Shown here piece by piece: positions 34,865 through 42,722 of a stretch of 64,000 nucleotides of DNA. The notes below the pieces were generated by a model. It worked only from the letters and a program-made list of their open reading frames with translations. It did no database searches and was not told the origin of the DNA. The position numbers and the translations under genes are program-made. The DNA is taken from NCBI GenBank assembly GCA_002699025.1, contig PABA01000011.1:1-64000 (forward strand). The letters are read 5' to 3'. This DNA is from Sandaracinus sp. (GTDB taxonomy: Bacteria; Myxococcota_A; Polyangia; Polyangiales; Houyiibacteriaceae). The number at the start of each line of letters is the position of its first letter. Position 1 is the stretch's first letter.

Positions 34865-36666
34865 GGCGCGACCTCCCGGAGGCGCTCCGTCGCCGGCTCC
34901 GCCAGCCCCGCCAGGGAGAAGGCGCGGCGCCAGCGCGGCGAGGCATGCCACTCGATCTCGTGCAGGTGCCCGGCGGCGACGATCCAGAGCGTGCGCCCGT
35001 CCTCGGAGAAGGCGGCGTGCGTGGCCGGCGCGCCGAGCCAGGCCACCCGCTCGGGCCCTTCACCGAGCCAGGCGCCGAAGCAGGTCCGCCAGCGGTCGCC
35101 GAGGTCCACGGCGGCGCGCGCGAGCTCCTCGCCGACGGGGGCCTCCTCGGCGCCGCCGAGCTCGAAGGTGACGCCGTCGACGTGGACACGGCGACCGGAG
35201 AGCACGGGGAGGAGCGGGGGGCGCGCCCGGGCGCCGGGCGGCTCCTCCGCGGCCTCGTCGGCGCCGCCCGCTTCGTCGCGCTCGTCGTCCCACTCCTCGT
35301 CCCAGAGCGGCGGCAGCGCGTCCTCCGGGACCACCACTTCGTCGACGAGGCGGACCACCTGCCCCTCCGGATCGACCCAGCAGGCCCCGTCCGGTGTGCG
35401 CGGCCCGGGGCCGATGTCGCCGCCCATCGCCAGCGTCCAGGTCGGCGGGAGCACCGGGCCGCCGAAGACCGCGTCCAGCTCGACCCGACCCGCGCGCCAG
35501 CGCCCCTCCTCGAGCGCCAGCAGCCGCAGCGGGAGGCCCTCGTCCTCGTCGCCCCAGCCGAGGATCAGCGCGTGGCCCCGCCCGACGTGCAGCACCTCGC
35601 CCGCGTAGGCGAGGCGCGCCTGCACGCGGCCGCTCGGCCCGATCCGGAGCAGCGCGTCGGGCAGGGCGAGGACGACGCCCTCCCCCTCGGCCCAGAGCCC
35701 CGCGATCGTCGCGCCCTCGGGCGGGACCTCGGCGACCTCGTCCGGTCCCGGCGGTCGCACCTCGACCCCCCGCGGCGGGGGCGGCCGGTCGTCCAGCGCG
35801 CCGACCAGCCGAGTGACGAGCGCGTGGAGCGGCGCCCGGAGGCGCGCGCGAGCCTCGCCCTCTCCCATCGCCTCGGCGACGCGCGCGAGATGGGCGACGC
35901 GCTCGTGGAGCGTGGCGAGCTCGCCCGCCCGGGCCGGCGGCCAGAGCGCCCGCGGGAGACGCGGCACGCGGCGGAGCCGGAGCGGGGGCGCGCTGCTCAG
36001 CCCCTCGAGCGCCGCCGCGAGCGCCGCCTCGCCCGCGCGCGCCCGGTACCAGGCGGCCTCCCAGGGAGCGTCGAGGTGCCGGGGCGGCAGCGCGAGGCCC
36101 GCCTCGCCTGCGCGCGCCTCCGCGCGGGGGCGGAGGGCGGCGTCCTGCTCCGGGTACCAGGGCCAGAGCGTCGGCTGGCCCGCCTCGAGGTACGCCTCCT
36201 CGCTCCGCACCGCCTCGAGGGCCGCCTCGCTCCAGCCGAGCGCGCGGGCCCGGGCCGTCCGCGCGGCCGGGTGAGGGAGCGCCTCGGGCAGCACGAGGTG
36301 GGCGAAGGCGCTCCGCGGCGCCCGCCCAAGCGCACGGTGGAGCGGGTAGGCCCGCGCCGACGCGAGGTCGCCCGCGGAGAGCGCGGGGAAGCCCCCCTCC
36401 CCGGCGAGGACGGCGTCCACGCGCGCCAGGTCCTCGGCGAGGCGCTCGGGGCGGGGCGCGACGAAGGCCCAGAGGAGCACGAGGGCCGCCGCCGGGTGGC
36501 GCCCCGCCTCGGCGTCGTCGGCGAGCACGCGCGCGGCTGCGTCGTAGGCGCGGGGGACGAGGGCGCGCCGGTCGGCGGCGGAGCCGGCGAGGAGGAGCAC
36601 GTGGGCAGCGTCGACGGCCTCGGCCGCCTCCCAGTCGCTCCACGCGCGCGCGGCCTCGAGCTCCAT
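34861..36666 (-). CDS. Unrecognised large protein, first gene of the coupled operon
   Basis: A 601-residue soluble protein. The N-terminal half (about 1-300) is helical and Ala/Leu/Trp-rich (ELEAARAWSDWEAAEAVDAA, DAPWEAAWYRARAGEAALAA). The C-terminal half (about 320-600) has propeller-like strands (GATIAGLWAEGEGVVLALPD, THAAFSEDGRTLWIVAAGHL) and an acidic insert (PLWDEEWDDERDEAGGADEA). No known family or active site is recognised. The ATG at 36664-36666 is chosen; its stop overlaps the next start (ATGA). With the 838-residue propeller protein and the 189-residue protein it forms one translational unit. Confidence 0.75.
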   Translation of the reverse strand: MELEAARAWSDWEAAEAVDAAHVLLLAGSAADRRALVPRAYDAAARVLADDAEAGRHPAAALVLLWAFVAPRPERLAEDLARVDAVLAGEGGFPALSAGDLASARAYPLHRALGRAPRSAFAHLVLPEALPHPAARTARARALGWSEAALEAVRSEEAYLEAGQPTLWPWYPEQDAALRPRAEARAGEAGLALPPRHLDAPWEAAWYRARAGEAALAAALEGLSSAPPLRLRRVPRLPRALWPPARAGELATLHERVAHLARVAEAMGEGEARARLRAPLHALVTRLVGALDDRPPPPRGVEVRPPGPDEVAEVPPEGATIAGLWAEGEGVVLALPDALLRIGPSGRVQARLAYAGEVLHVGRGHALILGWGDEDEGLPLRLLALEEGRWRAGRVELDAVFGGPVLPPTWTLAMGGDIGPGPRTPDGACWVDPEGQVVRLVDEVVVPEDALPPLWDEEWDDERDEAGGADEAAEEPPGARARPPLLPVLSGRRVHVDGVTFELGGAEEAPVGEELARAAVDLGDRWRTCFGAWLGEGPERVAWLGAPATHAAFSEDGRTLWIVAAGHLHEIEWHASPRWRRAFSLAGLAEPATERLREVAP

Positions 36667-36791
36667 CGCGTCGCAGGATACGGCGCGGTCGGGGGAAGCT
36701 CCCCGGAGGCGGGATCGAGCGGCGAGTTGGAGCCGGATCGCGCTGCGACGCGGACGCTCGGGGAGCGCTCTCGCCTCGCAGGCCCAGCCCC

Positions 36792-38444
36792 TCAGCCCGT
36801 CCGCAGGCTCCGCAGGCGGTTCAACGCCGCGGCGACCTCGAAGGGGCGCGGCAGAGCGAGGTCCGGGCTCGGGTCGAGGGCGAAGAGGCCGCGCGCCTCC
36901 ACCTCGGCCATGGTCGCCTCGAGCGCCTCGCGGAGCGTCGCCCCTTCGGCGTGCTTCCGCAGCGCGAGGAGGATCGGCCCGATGGCGCGCACCTGGCTCG
37001 GGTCGGCGAGCTGATCGAGGGCGCCGAGGTCGACCCGCTCCTCGCCGAGCTCGAGCTCCCGGAGGCCCCGCCCGCGCACGCGCTCGCGGCGGCCCCGGCG
37101 CGAGTCGATGGAGCGCGGCTGAATCGTTCGCGGCGTCAGCGCGAGCGGCTCCCCGGCGGCGGGCTTCGCGCCAGCCAGCGCCCGGGCCTCTTCGGTGACC
37201 TCCCGCGGCACGCAATCCTCGAGCAGCAGCACCCGGTCGGCCACCGCGAGGTATTCGGAGCTCGCCCCCGTCACGAGCAAGGTCGAGACCCCGTGCACCT
37301 CGTGGAGCGCGCGCACGTGCGCGACGAGCGGCGTGAGCGGCTCCTTCTTCACCAGCTCGCGCATGCGCGGGTCGGCGACGAGGAGGTTCGTGGCGCAGGT
37401 GTCCTCGTCGAGGAGCAGGGCCGAGGCGCCGACCTCCAGCGCCTCGAGGATGGCGGCGGCGAGGCTGGTCGAGCCGCTCGCGTCGGGCGTGGAGAAGGCC
37501 GCCGTGTCGCGCCCCCCCGGGAGGTCCCGGACGAAGGGGCGCAGATCCACCCCGGCGATGCTCCGCCCGTCCTCGCTCCGCACCTTCACGGCGCTCGAGC
37601 GCGTGACGACCCACTCGCGCCCGTCGCCCGCCACGTGGGGGTAGACGCCGGCCTCGAGCGCCTCGAGGAGCGTCGTCTTGCCGTGGAAGCCGCCGCCGGT
37701 GATCACCGTGACGCCCTCGGGCAGGCCCATGCCCGTGACCTCGCCGTGGTGCTTCGTCGGGAGCGTCACGCGGAGCGAGGGCGGGCTCTCGAAGGGCACG
37801 GCGCCGGGGAGCGGGTGAGGGCTGACGCCGCTCTCGCGCGGGAGGATGCTCCCGTCGCGCACGAAGGCGACGAGGCCACGCGCCTCGAGCTCGGCCTGGA
37901 GGAGCGCGTGGTCCTCGGCGAGCTCGACGTGCTCGCGGACGGCGGCCTGGTCGACGTGCTCCCAGCGGACGCGCTCGGAGGCGCGCGGGAGGAGCTCGCA
38001 GAGGAGCTGGCTCGCGGCCCGGCCGAGCACGCGGCGGCCCTTCGCGGGGAGGCCGACGCGGAAGCGGAGCTCGAGCACGTCGCCCTCGAGGGCGCAGCCC
38101 GTGCGCTCGAGGATCTCGGCGCCGCCCGCGTCGACGAGCACGCGCCCGCTCTTGCCGCTGCCGCCGACGCGCGGGAGCGCCTCCACGGCCTCGGCGAAGG
38201 CGTCGAGGAGCGCGTCGCAGAGGGCGGCGCGGCGGACGCGGGTGGAGGCGAGGTCCTCCGGCAGGCCGTGGCCCTGGACGAGCAGGCGCGCCTTGGACGG
38301 CGCGGCGAAGGGGTCGCCCTGGATGCGGTCCAGGCAGAGGCTGACGCGGCGTCCGTCCCAGCGGCCCTTCAGGTCCTTGTAGGCGCCGTAACCGCGGCCG
38401 TCGATGGAGCGGAGGCGCGCGCGGAGGTCGTCGGAGCTCGGCAT
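36792..38444 (-). CDS. ABC-class ATPase (COG3044 type)
   Basis: A 550-residue soluble ATPase of the 'predicted ATPase of the ABC class' family. The N-terminal helical domain (RSIDGRGYGAYKDLKGRWDG, about 13) is followed by the P-loop VITGGGFHGKTTLLEALEAG (about 247-266), the family's VTRSSAVKVRSEDGRSIAGV, the signature-like STSLAAAILEALEVGAS and Walker B LLLDEDTCATNLL (about 345-357). The remaining conserved HGVSTLLVTGASSEYLAVAD is present. These are not transporters, since no membrane domain is linked; function is unknown. The ATG before PSSDDLRARL is the family start. It lies 125 bp before the operon of the 601-residue protein, same strand, so co-transcription is possible. Confidence 0.88.
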   Translation of the reverse strand: MPSSDDLRARLRSIDGRGYGAYKDLKGRWDGRRVSLCLDRIQGDPFAAPSKARLLVQGHGLPEDLASTRVRRAALCDALLDAFAEAVEALPRVGGSGKSGRVLVDAGGAEILERTGCALEGDVLELRFRVGLPAKGRRVLGRAASQLLCELLPRASERVRWEHVDQAAVREHVELAEDHALLQAELEARGLVAFVRDGSILPRESGVSPHPLPGAVPFESPPSLRVTLPTKHHGEVTGMGLPEGVTVITGGGFHGKTTLLEALEAGVYPHVAGDGREWVVTRSSAVKVRSEDGRSIAGVDLRPFVRDLPGGRDTAAFSTPDASGSTSLAAAILEALEVGASALLLDEDTCATNLLVADPRMRELVKKEPLTPLVAHVRALHEVHGVSTLLVTGASSEYLAVADRVLLLEDCVPREVTEEARALAGAKPAAGEPLALTPRTIQPRSIDSRRGRRERVRGRGLRELELGEERVDLGALDQLADPSQVRAIGPILLALRKHAEGATLREALEATMAEVEARGLFALDPSPDLALPRPFEVAAALNRLRSLRTG

Positions 38445-38623
38445 CGCGCGAGGGGTACCACGGGCTCCGATCCTCCGACCCGGCGCCCAGCAGGCGCCCA
38501 GGTTTCGGGACGAGAAACTGTGCATTTCCGGTACATCTCCGCCGTTCAACGAGATGAGAAAAGCCCGCTGCGAACGGGATTTCCGGGCGCGCGTCGTCCG
38601 CTGACACGCTAAGTTCGCACATC
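38445..38623. promoter_or_regulatory. Divergent promoter region, relatively A/T-rich
   Basis: 179 bp between the leftward ATPase gene and the rightward Cys-rich lipoprotein gene. Sequence at 38510-38620 is visibly more A/T-rich than the surroundings (GAAACTGTGCATTTCCGGTA; ATGAGAAAAGCCC), as expected for promoters in such a G+C-rich genome. No hexamer pair can be fixed by eye. Confidence 0.5.
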
Positions 38624-40567
38624 ATGCGGATCGGACTTGCTTTCCTTCTCTCCGTCGCCCTCTTCGCCTGCGGGGACGACGAGCCCCGCGGCGGCGCGGA
38701 CGCCGGCCTCCCCGACGGCGCCGTCGCGCCGAGCTGCACGGACGAGATGCAGAACTTCGGCGAGACGGACGTCGACTGCGGCGGCCCCAACTGCATGCCC
38801 TGCGCCTCCGGCGAGGCCTGCCTCGTCTTCTCCGATTGCCGGAGCGAGGTCTGCGCCGGCGGCGTCTGCGCGGGCGGCCGCTGCGACGACGGCATCCAGA
38901 ACGGTCTCGAGACCGACGTCGACTGCGGCGGCGAGGAGTGCGAGGGCTGCCTCGGCGGCGCCGCGTGCAACGGCCCCGACGACTGCCTGAGCACCATGTG
39001 CATCTCGGGCCGCTGCGCCGAGGTCTCCTGCGACGACCGGGTGCAGACCCCGCCCGAGACCGACGTCGACTGCGGCGGGCCGCTCTGCCCGCCCTGCGAC
39101 GCCGGCCGCACCTGCAACGAGGACTCGGACTGCATCTCGCTCCTCTGCTTCGAGGAGACCGGCCAGTGCACGCTCGCCGTGTGCAACGACGCGATCCAGA
39201 ACGGCGACGAGTCCGGCGTCGACTGCGGCGGCTCGCTCTGCCCGGGCTGCCCGGACGGCGGCGCCTGCAACAGCGGCTTCGACTGCGCGAGCGGCCAGTG
39301 CGCGGAGGGCGCCTGCGTCTCCTGCTCCGACGAGGAGCAGAACGGCACCGAGGTGGGCGTCGACTGCGGCGGGCCGAACCTCTGCCCGCGCTGCGCGGCC
39401 GGCGGCCCCTGCGAGGAGGCGAGCGACTGCGTCAGCGGCCAGTGCGTGGACGGCGCCTGCGTGAGCTGCACCGACGAGATGCGGAACGGCACGGAGACGG
39501 ACGTCGACTGCGGCGGGGAGAACCTCTGCCCGCGCTGCGACGACGAGCTCGCCTGCGTGACCGGCGACGACTGCATCAGCGGCCAGTGCCAGGAGGGCAC
39601 CTGCGTCTCCTGCCGGGACGGCGTGCAGAACGGTGGCGAGACGGGCGTCGACTGCGGCGGCGACACGGCCTGCCCGCGCTGCGCCGACGGGTTGAGCTGC
39701 GAGATGGACGACGACTGCGTCGGCATGCGCTGCGAGGAGAACCTCTGCATCAGCTGCAGCGACCGCGTGACGAACGGCGGCGAGACCGACGTCGACTGCG
39801 GCGGCATGACCGACTGCCGGCGCTGCGCGAACGGCAGCGCCTGCCTGGAGGGCACGGACTGCTCAAGCGGGGTCTGCGATGGGGGCATCTGTCAGGCGGC
39901 GGCCTGCCTCGACGAGGTGCGCAACGGCTCCGAGACCGACGTCGACTGCGGTGGCCGGGACTGCCCGCCCTGCGCCGACGGCGGCATGTGCTCGGTCGGG
40001 AGCGACTGCGAGAGCGGGGTCTGCGACGGGGGCACCTGCGCGGCGCCGACCTGCATGGACGACGTGGTGAACGGCGGCGAGACCGACGTCGACTGTGGCG
40101 GCGTGACCTCCTGCGATCGCTGCCCGGACTTCCGGCGCTGCACGGCGCCCACGGACTGCGAGACGGGCATGTGCACGATGGGCTTCTGCGGCGACGGGAC
40201 CGGGGCCGTGTTCCTCGGCTACGCGACCTGGATGCAGGCGGCGCGCACGATGAGCGACGCCGATCAGGACGCGGCGATGCGGGCCGCCTGCGAGGCGGCC
40301 TACGCGGGCTCGTCGGTGGCGACGACCGACATGATCATCTCGCGCACGATCATCGACCTGCCCGCGAACAACACGAGCGGCGGCTGGCTCATCCCGGCGT
40401 GCCCGAACTGCGAGGGCGCGCCGCACGCCGCCTGCCTCGAGGGGCACGCGCGCAACTGCGTGAACCCCGGCGCGGACTGGCCCACGGTCGTCTGGGACGG
40501 GAACACCAACTGCCACAGCTCCTCGCGCCGGGCGCTCTGCATCGGCGGCATGAGCGGCGGCATGTAG
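38624..40567 (+). CDS. Cys-rich repeat lipoprotein (ten tandem repeats)
   Basis: A 647-residue surface lipoprotein. The signal GLAFLLSVALFACGDDEPRG has a lipobox ending LFAC. Residues about 37-525 are ten tandem repeats of 45-50 residues, each following the pattern C-D-x-x-x-N-G-x-E-T-D-V-D-C-G-G, then C-x-x-C, then C, then DC-x-SG-x-C-x-x-G-x-C (for example GETDVDCGGVTSCDRCPDFR). The repeats are even in length and Asp-rich, suggesting disulfide-locked, possibly Ca-binding modules in an extended stalk. A C-terminal domain (TWMQAARTMSDADQDAAMRA; CPNCEGAPHAACLEGHARNC) is unlike the repeats and could be the functional head. No protease or adhesin motif is recognised. Confidence 0.87.
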   Translation: MRIGLAFLLSVALFACGDDEPRGGADAGLPDGAVAPSCTDEMQNFGETDVDCGGPNCMPCASGEACLVFSDCRSEVCAGGVCAGGRCDDGIQNGLETDVDCGGEECEGCLGGAACNGPDDCLSTMCISGRCAEVSCDDRVQTPPETDVDCGGPLCPPCDAGRTCNEDSDCISLLCFEETGQCTLAVCNDAIQNGDESGVDCGGSLCPGCPDGGACNSGFDCASGQCAEGACVSCSDEEQNGTEVGVDCGGPNLCPRCAAGGPCEEASDCVSGQCVDGACVSCTDEMRNGTETDVDCGGENLCPRCDDELACVTGDDCISGQCQEGTCVSCRDGVQNGGETGVDCGGDTACPRCADGLSCEMDDDCVGMRCEENLCISCSDRVTNGGETDVDCGGMTDCRRCANGSACLEGTDCSSGVCDGGICQAAACLDEVRNGSETDVDCGGRDCPPCADGGMCSVGSDCESGVCDGGTCAAPTCMDDVVNGGETDVDCGGVTSCDRCPDFRRCTAPTDCETGMCTMGFCGDGTGAVFLGYATWMQAARTMSDADQDAAMRAACEAAYAGSSVATTDMIISRTIIDLPANNTSGGWLIPACPNCEGAPHAACLEGHARNCVNPGADWPTVVWDGNTNCHSSSRRALCIGGMSGGM

Positions 40568-40657
40568 GGCGAGGCTGCGCCCCCCTCCTCGCCCCTCCGG
40601 CGTCGCCGTGCAGTGCGTATGCGCTGCACACCGCGGACGCCGCCGCGGCGCGGAAGC

Positions 40658-41560
40658 TCAGCTCCCGCGCCGCGCGCGGTAGGCCTCCGCGACGGAGGCG
40701 ATCAGGCTGAGCGGCTCGGCGAACCAGGCGGCGTCGATGCGACCGGCGACGCTCCCGTCGGCGCGCACGACCTCGAGGCAGGGCCGGGGCGGCGCCGAGG
40801 GCTTGCCGGGCGGCGGCGCCTCCCCGACGCCGAAGCGCGCGAGGTCGCCCCAGCCGAAGGCCTCGGGCCCGGTGGGCAGGCCGACCACGCAGCCGTCGGG
40901 CGCGAGCACGAGGACCCGCGGGCGCCGGTGGCGGCTCCGCGTGGCCCGCCACTTCGAGGTCAGGAAGACGGGCACGGCCGCGCCGACCGTCGCCCCCGCG
41001 AGCGCGACGCCGATGGCGAGGAGCGCGCTCCCCGTGAAGGCGCCGGCGTAGAGCCCGGCGAGCCCGCCCGCCGAGCCGGCCGCGACCAGGTCGAGGCTCC
41101 GCCGCCACCAACCCCCGGGCCCGGCCGCCACCGGCACCTCCAGCGCGCCCGGCACCTCGCCCCGCGCGAGGACCCGCTTCAGCAGCGTCTCCCGATCGAG
41201 GAGCGGTCGCTGCGCGCCCCCGTCTCGGTAACCGCGCTGCCCGAGCCGCTCCCGCACGCGCCCCGCCAGCGCCTCGAGCCCGCCCTCCCAGCCGGCGGGG
41301 AGGTCCGCCTCGCGCACGGCGAACCAAGGGGGCGCCGGCGGCCTGCGGGGCACCAGCACGAAGGCCCGCTTCGGCGCCTCGGGCGGATGGAGCACGACGC
41401 CGAAGACCTGCGACCAGCGCGCTCGCGCCTCGCGCCCGGGCTCGCCCCAGCGCACGCCCTCGGCGTCGAGCGCCAAGCCGAGCAGGGGCGGGGCCGGGGT
41501 GGCGTTCGGCGAGACGTTCGCCGGGACGCGCTCCTCCTCTTCGACCCAGGCGTCGTCCAC
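40658..41560 (-). CDS. Hypothetical membrane protein
   Basis: A protein of about 300 residues with a central double hydrophobic segment (LDLVAAGSAGGLAGLYAGAF, ALLAIGVALAGATVGAAVPV, about 170-210) between two soluble parts. The N-terminal part has paired beta strands (ALDAEGVRWGEPGREARARW; KRAFVLVPRRPPAPPWFAVR); the C-terminal part RPRVLVLAPDGCVVGLPTGP is similar in style, so an internal pair of PH-like domains is possible. The GTG at 41558-41560 is the best start; no ribosome-binding site is evident and longer in-frame sequence overlaps the divergent gene. Function unknown. Confidence 0.6.
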   Translation of the reverse strand: MDDAWVEEEERVPANVSPNATPAPPLLGLALDAEGVRWGEPGREARARWSQVFGVVLHPPEAPKRAFVLVPRRPPAPPWFAVREADLPAGWEGGLEALAGRVRERLGQRGYRDGGAQRPLLDRETLLKRVLARGEVPGALEVPVAAGPGGWWRRSLDLVAAGSAGGLAGLYAGAFTGSALLAIGVALAGATVGAAVPVFLTSKWRATRSRHRRPRVLVLAPDGCVVGLPTGPEAFGWGDLARFGVGEAPPPGKPSAPPRPCLEVVRADGSVAGRIDAAWFAEPLSLIASVAEAYRARRGS

Positions 41561-41608
41561 GGAGAAGACGTAGCACGCCGCCGGCCCGGCCGGCGCTACC
41601 CTCGGGCC

Positions 41609-42259
41609 GTGGACCTCCTCGAGACCGTCCTCTTCTTCCTCCTCTGCCTCGGCGTCCCCATCGCCATGATCTCGATCCTCGTCGTGCGGGCGGTCCGCGC
41701 CGTGCGCGATCGGAAGGCGGCGCGGCGGCGCGTCGCCGACGAGGGCTGGGCGGCCGTCGGGGAGGGCGCCCGGGACGCGCTCCAGGCGCAGCTCGAGGGC
41801 GCCGGCCTCTCCTTCGCCCGCGCGAGCCTGCGGGACGCGCTCGAACGCGAGGGCGTCGTGGTCGCGCGCTACGTCCGCCCACCGCGCGGCTCCGGGCCGA
41901 GCCGCGGGGGAGGCGCGCGGCGCTGGCTGCTGATCGTGCCGCGGCCCGAGCCCGGACCCCGCGGCGTGATCCAGCGTCGACCCGGCGGCGTCCTCGGCGC
42001 GGCGGCGGAGGCGCTCGCCGACGCGCTCGGAGGCACGCGCGAGATCCCCGGCTGGGAGTGGGCGCTCGTCGGGCCGGCGGGCTCCGAGTGGCTCGACGAC
42101 GCGCTCTCCCCGCTCCTCGAGCGCTTCCTCGAGCCGGGCGAGCGCCTCCGCTTCGGCGAAGAGGTCGTCGCCCTCGGCCTGAGCGTCGAGTCCCAGGCGG
42201 ACGCGCTCGCCGCGGCCTCCGAGCGCGCCGACGGCCTCCGCCGCCTCCTCGCGCTTTGA
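41609..42259 (+). CDS. Hypothetical protein with N-terminal membrane anchor
   Basis: A 216-residue protein. A single membrane helix at the N-terminus (LLETVLFFLLCLGVPIAMIS, about 3-28) is followed by an Arg-rich stop-transfer segment and a soluble domain with WLLIVPRPEPGPRGVIQRRP and IPGWEWALVGPAGSEWLDDA. The start is GTG at 41609; no strong ribosome-binding site. It is divergent from the 40658 gene, 48 bp apart, and the two may function together. The last 25 bp of the gene (from 42236) are repeated 435 bp downstream, beyond a repeat array. Confidence 0.65.
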   Translation: MDLLETVLFFLLCLGVPIAMISILVVRAVRAVRDRKAARRRVADEGWAAVGEGARDALQAQLEGAGLSFARASLRDALEREGVVVARYVRPPRGSGPSRGGGARRWLLIVPRPEPGPRGVIQRRPGGVLGAAAEALADALGGTREIPGWEWALVGPAGSEWLDDALSPLLERFLEPGERLRFGEEVVALGLSVESQADALAAASERADGLRRLLAL

Positions 42260-42722
42260 CCACGCTCCCCCTCTCCGCCGCTCCCCCACGGCCGCGGCGC
42301 TCTGGCCCGGACAGCGGCGAAGACCCCTCTCTGCGAAAGGGAGCGCCTCGGCCGCGACAGCGGCGAAGACCTCTGCGAAGGCGAGCGACTCGGCCGCGAC
42401 AGCGGCGAAGACCTCTGCGAAGGCGAGCGCCCCGACCGCGACAGCGGCGAAGACCCCTCTCTGCAACGGGGAGCGCTTCGGCCGCGACAGCGGCGAAGAC
42501 CCCTCTCTGCGAAGGGGGCGCCCCAACGTCGGTCCCGTAGCCCGGCCCCACGGAGCCGCGTCACCGGTTCCTCGAAGAACCGACCTGTGTGACGCGAGCG
42601 AAGCGAGCGCCGAGGGCCCCACGGGCCCGCTGGTAAGCCAAAGATAGCGAGCGCTAGCGAGCGGAAGACGCTCCGCCGCCTCCTCGCGCTTTGACGGAAG
42701 ACGACGCTATCCTCGGCACCGG
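42260..42722. repeat. Repeat array bounded by a 25-bp direct repeat
   Basis: 463 bp before the kinase gene. Five copies of a GCCGCGACAGCGGCGAAGAC-headed unit (about 42306-42520; units of roughly 42-48 bp, each continuing CCTCTCTGCGAA or CTCTGCGAA and ending near GAGCG) follow one another. The 25-bp sequence CTCCGCCGCCTCCTCGCGCT plus TTGAC occurs at 42236-42260, the very end of the upstream gene, and again at 42671-42695. The segment between could be an insertion or a tandem duplication. No gene is called inside. Confidence 0.87.

Noticed and set aside
36667-39888. Long upstream in-frame extension of the 601-residue protein gene (up to 1675 codons)
   Set aside because: It runs antisense to the Cys-rich repeat gene and in another frame through the ABC-class ATPase gene. 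The repeats of the former give a repetitive Pro/Gln/Ser reading.
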